Shown here piece after piece: positions 1-5,559 of a DNA stretch of 5,559 nucleotides. This stretch comes from Lysobacteraceae bacterium. Its GTDB lineage: Bacteria > Pseudomonadota > Gammaproteobacteria > Xanthomonadales > Xanthomonadaceae. The stretch spans positions 1 to 5,559 of the forward strand of contig JAIXTZ010000331.1 in NCBI GenBank assembly GCA_027483745.1, written 5' to 3'. Positions within the stretch are counted from its first letter, which is position 1. Each line of letters starts with the position of its first letter. The notes under the pieces were generated by a model that did not search any database, was not told the origin of the DNA, and worked only from the letters and a program-made list of their open reading frames with translations. Made by a program: the position numbers and the translations under genes.

Positions 1-108
1 CCACAGCGACAGGGCCAGCGCGGTGCCGGCGCCGACGATCGCGCGCATGGTGATGAACTCGAACAGGCCGAACCCGGGGAACAGCCAACGAAGCAACTCA
101 AGCAGCAT
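1..108 (-). CDS. mraY: Phospho-N-acetylmuramoyl-pentapeptide-transferase MraY, N-terminal fragment (cut by the window edge)
   Basis: MraY is the polytopic membrane enzyme that transfers phospho-MurNAc-pentapeptide from UDP to undecaprenyl phosphate, making lipid I. Only the first 36 codons are present, reading [20 protein letters not shown] and then MRAIVGAGTALALSLW. This fits the known N-terminus of the family, with a short amphipathic start, an aromatic F-x-FITMRA stretch (E. coli has a comparable [21 protein letters not shown]), and the beginning of the first membrane helix at about residue 20. The gene order after murF supports the call. The ATG at 108 lies inside the last codons of murF, in another frame, and has the best Shine-Dalgarno of the window (AAGGAGG, 6 nt spacing). 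The catalytic aspartates lie outside the window, so activity cannot be judged. Confidence 0.93.
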   Translation of the reverse strand, partial: MLLELLRWLFPGFGLFEFITMRAIVGAGTALALSLW

Positions 109-1462
109 GGGCGCCCTCCTTGGCCAGAACCCCGGCCACCACCACGTCCATCGCGCTGCCGCGCGACCCCTTCACCAAGCAGCGCACGCCGGCGGCACCG
201 GCGAGCGCCTCGCGGAGTGCCTGCACGAGCGACTCGCGCGAATCGAAGTGCCGTCCGCCCTCGCCGAAGGCGGCGCTGGTCTCCGCAGCGAGCGCACCGA
301 TCGTCCAGACGCGCTTCAGGCCGGCGGCGCGCGCCTGCCGCCCCGCTTCGGCATGCAGGGCCGGGCCACCAGGGCCCAGTTCACGCATGTCACCGAGCAC
401 GAGCCAGGCCTCGGCCGTGCCGGCCAGCGTGGCGATGGCCGCGGCGAGCGAACCCGGATTCGCGTTGTAGCTGTCGTCCACGAGCACGTTGCCGTTCGCC
501 AGCGCATGCGCGACCTGGCGGCCCTTGACCGGCTCGGCGCCCTGCAGGCCGGCAACGATCGCCTCGAAGCCCGCGCCGGCGGCCAGTGCCATCGCCGCGG
601 CCGCCAGCGCATTCGCCACGGCATGGCGCCCCGGGAGCGGCAGGTGGATGTCGGCCCGGCCGGCGGGCGTCAGCAGCACGAAACGGCTGCCGGTGGATTC
701 GAGGCGCAGCTCGCGGGCCCGCACGTCGGCGTCGTTCTCGATGCCGTAGCGCAGCACGCGACGCGCGCCGATGCGCTGCATGAAGTAAGGAGCGAAGGCG
801 TCGTCGGCGTTGACCACGGCGATACCGTCGTCCGGCAGCGCTTCGTAGATCGCCCCCTTGGTCTCGGCGATGCCGTGCAGGCTGCCGAGGCGCTCGATGT
901 GGGCGGCGGCGATATTGTTCACCAGGGCCACGTTCGGCGCGACGATGCTGCAGAGGTAGGCGATGTCGCCCGGCTTGCCGGCACCCATTTCGTAGACCGC
1001 GAACTGCGCGTCTTCCGGCGCACCGATCACAGCGAGCGGCAGGCCGATCTCGTTGTTGAGGTTGCCCGGGTTCACGTGGGCGCGGCCTGCGCGGGCGAGG
1101 ATGCCGTGCAGCAGCGTCTTCACCGAGGTCTTGCCGTTGCTGCCGGTGAGCGCCAGCACCACGGCCGGACGCCCCTGCTGCAGGCCGGCGGCGAGTTCGC
1201 CCAGCGCCTCTTCGGTATCGGCCACGTGCACCTGCGGCAGCGCGGTCTCGACCGGGCGGCTAACCATCACGGCGGCGGCGCCCGCGGCTTCGGCCTGCGC
1301 GACGAAATCATGGGCGTCGAAGCGCTCGCCGCGCAGCGCGACGAACAGCGCGCCCGGCGCGATGGCGCGGGTGTCCGTGGAGATGGCCGCGACGGTCGTG
1401 TCGTTGCCGATCAGCCGTCCCTCGGTCCAGCGGGCGACGTCGGAGAGCGCGATGGGCCTCAT
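98..1462 (-). CDS. murF: UDP-N-acetylmuramoyl-tripeptide--D-alanyl-D-alanine ligase MurF
   Basis: MurF is the cytoplasmic Mur ligase that joins D-Ala-D-Ala to UDP-MurNAc-tripeptide with ATP, giving the pentapeptide precursor used by MraY. The product is 454 aa (E. coli 452). The N-terminal substrate-binding domain contains STDTR (28-32) and [17 protein letters not shown] (37-53). The ATPase domain has the P-loop LTGSNGKTS (105-113), [10 protein letters not shown] (134-143), YEMGA (157-161), [14 protein letters not shown] (181-194) and Lys202 in ETKG, the expected carbamylated lysine. The C-terminal domain has DDSYNANP (329-336), VLGDMRELG (355-363) and KGSRGSAM (431-438). DDSYNANP with NNEIG separates MurF from MurE, MurC and MurD. 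The ATG at 1462 overlaps the murE stop (ATGA) and has a good GGAGG 7 nt upstream. The 3' end overlaps mraY by 11 nt. No defect is visible. Confidence 0.97.
   Translation of the reverse strand: MRPIALSDVARWTEGRLIGNDTTVAAISTDTRAIAPGALFVALRGERFDAHDFVAQAEAAGAAAVMVSRPVETALPQVHVADTEEALGELAAGLQQGRPAVVLALTGSNGKTSVKTLLHGILARAGRAHVNPGNLNNEIGLPLAVIGAPEDAQFAVYEMGAGKPGDIAYLCSIVAPNVALVNNIAAAHIERLGSLHGIAETKGAIYEALPDDGIAVVNADDAFAPYFMQRIGARRVLRYGIENDADVRARELRLESTGSRFVLLTPAGRADIHLPLPGRHAVANALAAAAMALAAGAGFEAIVAGLQGAEPVKGRQVAHALANGNVLVDDSYNANPGSLAAAIATLAGTAEAWLVLGDMRELGPGGPALHAEAGRQARAAGLKRVWTIGALAAETSAAFGEGGRHFDSRESLVQALREALAGAAGVRCLVKGSRGSAMDVVVAGVLAKEGAHAA
115..121 (-). promoter_or_regulatory. Shine-Dalgarno site for mraY
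   Basis: The minus strand reads AAGGAGG followed by GCGCCC and ATG, so a near-perfect Shine-Dalgarno sits 6 nt before the mraY start at 108. It lies inside the coding end of murF. It is the strongest ribosome binding site seen here and fixes the mraY start even though that start lies within the murF reading frame region. Confidence 0.85.
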
Positions 1463-2940
1463 GGGCAGGCCTCCAGCGCGGCACGGGCCTCGGCCACATC
1501 GTCGAAGGCGTGCTTCACGCCGGCGATCTCCTGATAGGGCTCATGGCCCTTGCCGGCGAGCAGCACCACGTCACCGGCGCGGGCCGCGGCGACAGCGGCG
1601 CGGATCGCCGCGCGGCGGTCGCGAACCACCGCATGGCGCGACGGATCGCGGAAGCCGGCGAGGATGTCGGCAACGATGGCATCGCCGTCCTCGCCGCGCG
1701 GGTTGTCGTCGGTGACGGTGACGCGGTCGGCGTGGGCCTCGGCGATGGCGGCCATCTGTTGCCGCTTGCCGCGGTCGCGCTCGCCGCCGCAGCCGAACAC
1801 GCAGGCGAGCGCGCCATGCACGTGGCCGCGCAGCGAGAGCAGTGCTTGCTGCAGCGCGTCCGGCGTGTGCGCGTAATCGACCACCACCAGCGGCTTCGCG
1901 CCGCCGCCGAGACGGGTCATACGCCCGTGCACCGGCTCGAGCGTCGGCAGCACTGCCGCGACGGCTTCGAACGTGATGCCGAGGGCGCGCAGCGCACCGG
2001 CCACCGCCAGCAGGTTGTCGGCGTTGAAGCGTCCGAGCAGCGGCGAGGTGATCGTGGCGCGGTCGTTGCCCTCGACAAGATCGAAACGCAAGCCATCGGC
2101 CGTCAGGGCAAGACCCTCGGCGCGCATTCGCCCCGCGGCGTCGCCGTTCGCCGACACCGTCCAGCGGATCGACTCCGGCAGGCGCGCGGCCAAGGTGCGA
2201 CCGAAGTCGTCGTCGACGTTCACCACTGCGCCCTTCAGCGTCGACCAGCCGAACAGCTTGGCCTTGGCGGCGCCGTAGGCGGCCATCGTGCCGTGGTAGT
2301 CGAGGTGATCGCGGGTGAGGTTCGAGAACACCGCCACGTCGAAGCGCACGCCATCGACGCGCCCCTGGTCGAGCGCATGCGAACTCACCTCCATCGCCAC
2401 GGCGCGCGCGCCGTCGTCGCGGAGCTGGGCCAGCAGCCCATGCACGCTGAGCACGTCGGGCGTGGTGCGCTCGCCTTCGACGACGCGGCCGACGCGGCCT
2501 GCGCCGAGCGTGCCGATGGTGCCGGCGGGCGTGCCGAGGCGTTCCAGCGCCTGCGCGATGAGCTGAACGGTCGAGGTTTTTCCGTTGGTGCCGGTCACGC
2601 CGACCACGCGAATCGCGGCGGACGGCTCGCCCGCCACGCGATCAGCGAGCGCGCCCAGCGCGGCGCGCAGGCCCGGCACGGTGATGGCGCGGGCCGCGGC
2701 GGCGCCGTCCAGCACCACGTCGGCCGGCGCTTCGCCGTCGTGCAGGATCGCGGCCGCGCCCTTCGCCAGCACGTCGGCGGCATGGCGCAGGCCGTGCGTG
2801 CTCGCACCGGCCAGGGCGACGAACACGTCCCCCTCCGACACACGACGGCTGTCGGCCACGAGGCGCGACACCGGCACATCAAGCATGGCGGGAACGTCGG
2901 CAAGCCCGGCCAGCACGTCGGAGAGACGCAGCGCACTCAC
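1459..2940 (-). CDS. murE: UDP-N-acetylmuramoyl-L-alanyl-D-glutamate--2,6-diaminopimelate ligase MurE
   Basis: MurE is the cytoplasmic ATP-dependent ligase that adds meso-diaminopimelate to UDP-MurNAc-L-Ala-D-Glu. The product is 493 aa (E. coli 495). The N-terminal UDP-binding domain carries DSRRV (30-34) and GDVFVAL (37-43). The central ATPase domain has the P-loop [10 protein letters not shown] (114-123), TTPD (159-162), EVSSH (184-188), and Lys226 in [10 protein letters not shown], the likely carbamylated lysine. The C-terminal domain has [21 protein letters not shown] (411-415) and GKGHE (463-467). DNPR is the known signature for meso-DAP rather than lysine, so the wall is predicted to be of the DAP type. 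The start is a GTG at 2940 that overlaps the ftsI stop (GTGA). It keeps the conserved N-terminal helix, whereas the first in-frame ATG is codon 19. GGGGG lies 7 nt upstream. The TGA stop overlaps the murF ATG. Confidence 0.97.
   Translation of the reverse strand: MSALRLSDVLAGLADVPAMLDVPVSRLVADSRRVSEGDVFVALAGASTHGLRHAADVLAKGAAAILHDGEAPADVVLDGAAAARAITVPGLRAALGALADRVAGEPSAAIRVVGVTGTNGKTSTVQLIAQALERLGTPAGTIGTLGAGRVGRVVEGERTTPDVLSVHGLLAQLRDDGARAVAMEVSSHALDQGRVDGVRFDVAVFSNLTRDHLDYHGTMAAYGAAKAKLFGWSTLKGAVVNVDDDFGRTLAARLPESIRWTVSANGDAAGRMRAEGLALTADGLRFDLVEGNDRATITSPLLGRFNADNLLAVAGALRALGITFEAVAAVLPTLEPVHGRMTRLGGGAKPLVVVDYAHTPDALQQALLSLRGHVHGALACVFGCGGERDRGKRQQMAAIAEAHADRVTVTDDNPRGEDGDAIVADILAGFRDPSRHAVVRDRRAAIRAAVAAARAGDVVLLAGKGHEPYQEIAGVKHAFDDVAEARAALEACP
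1470..1474 (-). promoter_or_regulatory. Shine-Dalgarno site for murF
   Basis: GGAGG lies on the minus strand inside the last codons of murE, with a 7-nt spacer (CCTGCCC) before the murF ATG at 1462. Sequence and spacing are both good, which supports the ATG that overlaps the murE stop. Confidence 0.8.
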
Positions 2941-4724
2941 GGCTGCACCCCCGCTGCCGGGGCTGCAGTGACCGGCGCATCGAGCGGCACCAGGCCGTCG
3001 GTGCCGATTTCCTGCTCGGCCGCGTCGGGCGCCGTGGCGAACCAGCCGCGCACGTTGTCCGGCGGGACGTCCATCAGGCGCAACGCGCCATCCATCACGC
3101 TGTGGAAGACCGGGGCCGCCACGGCGCCGCCGTAGTAGGCGCCGGCGCTCGGGTCATGGATCGCGACGACCATGGCGAAGCGCGGCTGCTGCACCGGCAC
3201 GATGCCGGCGAACATCGAGACGTAGCGCTTCTCGTAACCACCGGCGACGGAGCGGCGCGTCGTGCCGGACTTGCCGGCCACGCGGTAGCCGGCCACGGCG
3301 GCGGTCGTCGCGGTGCCGCCCGGGGCCACCACGGTTTCGAGCATGCCGACGACGCTGCGAGCGATCTGCGGGTCGATCACCTGCCGGCCATTGCCCTGGG
3401 CGACGTTGCCGCCGCGCACGAAGGTCGGCGACAGCAGGCGGCCGCCGTTGCCAAGCGCGGCGTAGCCCTGCGCCACCTGCAGCGGCGTCACCGAGAGGCC
3501 GTAGCCATAGGAGATCGTGGCCTTCTCCACCTCGCCCCAGCCGGACGGCGACTCGAGCCGGCCGCCCGCTTCGCCGGGAAAGCCGCTGTTGGTGGTCTGC
3601 GCGAAGCCGAAGCGGTTGAGCACGTCGTAGAAGTGCTCGTTGCTCATCTCCAGCGCCAGCTTGGTCGAGGCGATGTTGGAGCTCTTCTGCAGCAGCCGCG
3701 CCATGTCGACCATGCCGAAATTGCGCACGTCGCGGATGGTGTGGTTGTGCAGCGGGAAGAAGCCGGGATTGGTGTCGATCTGCCGCGTGGGGTCGGCACC
3801 GTTTTCCATCGCCGCGGCGACGGTGAAGGCCTTGATGACCGAGCCGGGCTCGACGAGATCGGTGACCGCGCGGTTACGGCGCGCCGACTCCTGCCCTGGC
3901 GCCCGCGCGTTCGGGTTGTAGCTCGGCTGGTTGACCATGGCGATCACCTCGCCGGTCGGGATGTCGAGCACCACCACCGAACCGCTCTGCGCGCCGTGCA
4001 AGGTGAGCGCCGCCTTCAGTTCGCGATAGGCGAGGTACTGCACGCGACGGTCGATCGAGAGCACGAGGTCGCGACCCGGCTCGGCCGGGCGCAGCAGGTC
4101 GACGTCGTCGATGATCTGCCCCTGGCGATTGCGGATCACACGCTTGCTGCCGGGCTTGCCCGTCAACCACGGATCGAAGGCGAGCTCGAGGCCTTCCTGG
4201 CCGCGGTCGTCGATGTTGGTCGAGCCCAGCACATGGGCCAGCACTTCGCCGTGCGGGTAGAAGCGGCGGAACTCGCGCTGCTCATGCACGCCGGGAATAC
4301 CGAGCGCGACGACAGCCGCGGCGGCATCGGGGTTCATGTGCCGGCGCAGGTAGACGAACTCGCGGTCGGCGCGCTCGCCGAGGCGGCGCGCGAGCTCGCG
4401 ACGCGGCAGGCCAAGCGCCTTCGCGAGATCGCCGAGACGTTCCGAGTGCTGCAGCGTCTCCTTCGGGTTCGCCCACACCGAAGCCACCGGCGACGAGGCG
4501 GCCAGCGTCTCGCCGCTGCGGTCGAGGATGCTGCCCCGCGACGCCATGATCGGCACGTCGCGGACGAAGCGCGCATCGCCCTGCTGCTGGTAGAACTCCG
4601 GGCTCAGCAGCTGCAGCCACGCCGCGCGCGCGGCGATGGCGAAGCCGCAGGCGCCGAGCACCGCCGCGAGGAACAGCAGGCGGCCGCGCGGATCGAAGGT
4701 GTTGGGCTTCACGCGCGGGCTCAT
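2937..4724 (-). CDS. ftsI: Peptidoglycan D,D-transpeptidase FtsI (penicillin-binding protein 3)
   Basis: FtsI is the septum-specific class B penicillin-binding protein, which cross-links peptide stems of new peptidoglycan in the periplasm together with the glycosyltransferase FtsW. The product is 595 aa (E. coli 588). It has a cytoplasmic start with basic residues, one membrane anchor at about residues 15-36, the class B motif [13 protein letters not shown] at 63-75, and a non-catalytic pedestal domain to about residue 205 containing [15 protein letters not shown] and DDRGQEGLE. The transpeptidase domain covers about 245-550, with all three active-site motifs: SVIK (nucleophile Ser295, Lys298), SSN (348-350) and KSGT (485-488), at normal spacing. 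The C-terminal tail after about 565 is rich in Ala and Pro and is probably flexible. The chosen ATG at 4724 overlaps the ftsL stop; the 170 upstream in-frame codons are a shadow of ftsL and rsmH. The TGA stop overlaps the murE GTG. No key residue is missing. Confidence 0.97.
   Translation of the reverse strand: MSPRVKPNTFDPRGRLLFLAAVLGACGFAIAARAAWLQLLSPEFYQQQGDARFVRDVPIMASRGSILDRSGETLAASSPVASVWANPKETLQHSERLGDLAKALGLPRRELARRLGERADREFVYLRRHMNPDAAAAVVALGIPGVHEQREFRRFYPHGEVLAHVLGSTNIDDRGQEGLELAFDPWLTGKPGSKRVIRNRQGQIIDDVDLLRPAEPGRDLVLSIDRRVQYLAYRELKAALTLHGAQSGSVVVLDIPTGEVIAMVNQPSYNPNARAPGQESARRNRAVTDLVEPGSVIKAFTVAAAMENGADPTRQIDTNPGFFPLHNHTIRDVRNFGMVDMARLLQKSSNIASTKLALEMSNEHFYDVLNRFGFAQTTNSGFPGEAGGRLESPSGWGEVEKATISYGYGLSVTPLQVAQGYAALGNGGRLLSPTFVRGGNVAQGNGRQVIDPQIARSVVGMLETVVAPGGTATTAAVAGYRVAGKSGTTRRSVAGGYEKRYVSMFAGIVPVQQPRFAMVVAIHDPSAGAYYGGAVAAPVFHSVMDGALRLMDVPPDNVRGWFATAPDAAEQEIGTDGLVPLDAPVTAAPAAGVQP
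2948..2952 (-). promoter_or_regulatory. Weak G-rich ribosome binding site for murE (GTG start)
   Basis: GGGGG lies 7 nt before the GTG start of murE, inside the last codons of ftsI. It is a one-base departure from GGAGG. The match is modest, so initiation probably relies on coupling to ftsI translation through the GTGA overlap; that is an inference. Confidence 0.5.
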
Positions 4725-4990
4725 GGCTGGACCACCACCACGTCCGCGCCTTCCGGGAACTTCATGCCGAGCTTCGACGTCGCGATCTGCTCGATGCGGT
4801 TCATCTCGGACCACGTGGCCTGCTCGATCTGCAGCCGGCCGAACTCGATGTTCAGCTCGTCGCGCTCGTTCTCGGCTTTCGAGAGCGCGATGAAGGCCTC
4901 GCGGTGCTGGTGGCGCGTAAGCACGACGGCGATCGCACTGGTAGCGACCAGACCGAGCAGCAACAGCAGCACGAAGGCGCGCAGGCTCAT
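4721..4990 (-). CDS. ftsL: Cell division protein FtsL
   Basis: FtsL is a small bitopic inner-membrane divisome protein. In the known family it forms a complex with FtsB and FtsQ through its periplasmic coiled coil, and helps recruit and activate FtsW-FtsI at the septum. The 89-aa product has a very short cytoplasmic start (MSLR), a hydrophobic helix at about residues 5-24 rich in Leu, Val and Ala, then basic residues (RHQHR). A charged, heptad-like helical stretch follows at about residues 30-66 ([20 protein letters not shown]), then the typical block with [17 protein letters not shown], and a short tail ending VVVVQP. The frame is open further upstream, but that extension is a shadow of rsmH. 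The start is set by the ATG at 4990, which overlaps the rsmH stop (ATGA) and is preceded by GGGGG at 7 nt. Identity rests on topology, size, the WSE...LGM block and position between rsmH and ftsI, as FtsL sequences diverge strongly. Confidence 0.93.
   Translation of the reverse strand: MSLRAFVLLLLLGLVATSAIAVVLTRHQHREAFIALSKAENERDELNIEFGRLQIEQATWSEMNRIEQIATSKLGMKFPEGADVVVVQP
4732..4736 (-). promoter_or_regulatory. Weak G-rich ribosome binding site for ftsI
   Basis: GGTGG lies 7 nt before the ftsI ATG at 4724. It falls in the run of valine codons near the end of ftsL (GTGGTGGTGGTC), so it serves both coding and, possibly, ribosome binding. The match to GGAGG is imperfect. Confidence 0.45.
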
Positions 4991-5559
4991 GCCGCCGCCC
5001 CCGGGACCGCGAGCTTCTCGGCGACCCGCAGCACCGCGCTGCGGGCGCGCGCGTTCGCGGCGAGCTCGGCCTCGTCGGCCTTGATCGCGCCAGAGACGTC
5101 GCGCAGGCGCGGCGTGAACGCCACTTCGACCACGGCACGACGATTCGACGGCGGCGCCTTCGCACGCTCGTTGATGAACTGCTTGGTGATGCGGTCTTCC
5201 AGCGAATGGAAGCTGATGACCGCGAGACGGCCACCCACCTTCAGCGCCCGCTCCGCGGCTTCGAGCCCGACGACGAGGTCGTCGAGCTCGGCATTCACGT
5301 GGATGCGGATGGCCTGGAAGCTGCGCGTGGCCGGGTGCGTCTTGCCGTCGCCGCGACCGAGCAGCTTGGCGATGACGTCGGCGAGGTCGCCGGTGCGCTC
5401 GAACAGCCGCTCCGCGCGGCGCGCGACGATCGCCTTGGCGATGCGGCGGCTCTGGCGCTCTTCGCCGTGCACCCACAGCACGCGGGCGATCTCGGCTTCA
5501 TCGGCGGTGTTGACGAACTCGGCGGCGCTCATCCCCTGCGTCGGGTCCATGCGCATGTC
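4987..5559 (-). CDS. rsmH: 16S rRNA (cytosine(1402)-N(4))-methyltransferase RsmH, C-terminal part (5' end outside the window)
   Basis: RsmH (MraW) uses S-adenosylmethionine to N4-methylate C1402 of 16S rRNA in the ribosomal decoding centre. Only the last 190 residues are present; the frame is open through the window edge, so the start and the N-terminal SAM-binding glycine-rich motif lie beyond position 5559. E. coli RsmH is about 313 aa, so roughly the last 60% is seen. Recognisable family blocks, in order, are DMRMDPTQG at the window edge, [54 protein letters not shown] and, near the end, [14 protein letters not shown]. These match the RsmH family closely. The TGA stop (4987-4989) overlaps the ftsL ATG by 4 nt. 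The methionine at 5556 lies inside the DMRMDP motif and is not a real start. The gene is cut by the window, not broken. Confidence 0.96.
   Translation of the reverse strand, partial: DMRMDPTQGMSAAEFVNTADEAEIARVLWVHGEERQSRRIAKAIVARRAERLFERTGDLADVIAKLLGRGDGKTHPATRSFQAIRIHVNAELDDLVVGLEAAERALKVGGRLAVISFHSLEDRITKQFINERAKAPPSNRRAVVEVAFTPRLRDVSGAIKADEAELAANARARSAVLRVAEKLAVPGAAA
4998..5002 (-). promoter_or_regulatory. Weak G-rich ribosome binding site for ftsL
   Basis: GGGGG lies 7 nt before the ftsL ATG at 4990, inside the last codons of rsmH. Sequence and spacing are the same as at the murE start. It is weak as a Shine-Dalgarno, but its fixed position supports the chosen start. Confidence 0.45.

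Noticed and set aside
23..1534. Plus-strand ORF of 503 codons opposite murF
   Set aside because: It is in exact antisense codon register with murF, which has complete Mur ligase motifs. The ORF's composition is low-complexity Arg/Gly/His/Ala and no family is recognised.
1510..3135. Plus-strand ORF of 541 codons opposite murE
   Set aside because: It is an antisense shadow of murE, open because murE lacks TTA, CTA and TCA codons there. No domain is recognisable.
3102..5084. Plus-strand ORF of 660 codons opposite ftsI
   Set aside because: It is an antisense shadow of ftsI that runs on past ftsL into the rsmH end. Its product has no transmembrane, catalytic or other family signature.
4725..5234. 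A 170-residue N-terminal extension of FtsI (open frame from 5234)
   Set aside because: The extension overlaps ftsL and rsmH in another frame and is Arg/Ser/Ala rich. The ATG at 4724 gives the usual FtsI length and a normal N-terminal membrane anchor.
4991..5476. A long N-terminal extension of FtsL (open frame from 5476)
   Set aside because: It lies wholly inside rsmH coding sequence, is rich in Arg and Ala, and would bury the FtsL membrane segment in the middle of a protein. The ATG at 4990 gives a standard small FtsL.
1..5559. Search for terminators, promoters, tRNA/ncRNA genes, CRISPR repeats, IS ends or an undescribed accessory system
   Set aside because: The window is fully covered by overlapping conserved genes, and I saw no repeat units, T-tract hairpins, inverted-repeat ends or clear change in base or codon use. 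Internal promoters within genes cannot be excluded by eye.

Overview
The window is a GC-rich piece of a bacterial chromosome carrying the middle of the division and cell wall (dcw) cluster. All genes lie on the minus strand. Reading in the direction of transcription, from high to low coordinates, the order is rsmH (3' part only), ftsL, ftsI, murE, murF and mraY (first 36 codons only). This is the classic order known from Escherichia coli and other Gammaproteobacteria. The meso-diaminopimelate type MurE, the short one-helix FtsL and the FtsI sequence point to a Gram-negative proteobacterium. The high GC content and the style of FtsL and FtsI suggest a gammaproteobacterium of the Xanthomonadales/Lysobacterales kind. 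That placement is an inference from memory of the families, not the result of a search.

Layout: 5559-4987 codes for the C-terminal 190 residues of the 16S rRNA methyltransferase RsmH. 4990-4721 is FtsL (89 aa). 4724-2937 is FtsI, the septal transpeptidase PBP3 (595 aa). 2940-1459 is MurE (493 aa, GTG start). 1462-98 is MurF (454 aa). 108-1 is the start of MraY. There is no intergenic DNA. Four successive junctions are 4-nt ATGA/GTGA overlaps and the fifth (murF/mraY) is an 11-nt overlap. I therefore see no internal promoter, terminator, RNA gene, mobile element, repeat array or CRISPR. The promoter of this operon must lie beyond position 5559, and transcription continues past position 1.

How the genes work together: MurE and MurF add meso-DAP and D-Ala-D-Ala to the UDP-MurNAc peptide in the cytoplasm. 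MraY moves the finished phospho-MurNAc-pentapeptide onto undecaprenyl phosphate in the membrane. FtsI cross-links the resulting peptidoglycan at the division septum, where FtsL (with FtsB and FtsQ) helps recruit and activate the FtsW-FtsI synthase. RsmH modifies the ribosome and is a conserved passenger of this operon.

I looked for an unusual or undescribed system and did not find one. This is a well-conserved housekeeping operon. The observations worth a second look concern translational coupling: the unbroken chain of overlaps, and the GGNGG element that sits 6-7 nt before each internal start. Very long plus-strand ORFs exist but are explained as codon-register shadows of the real genes.
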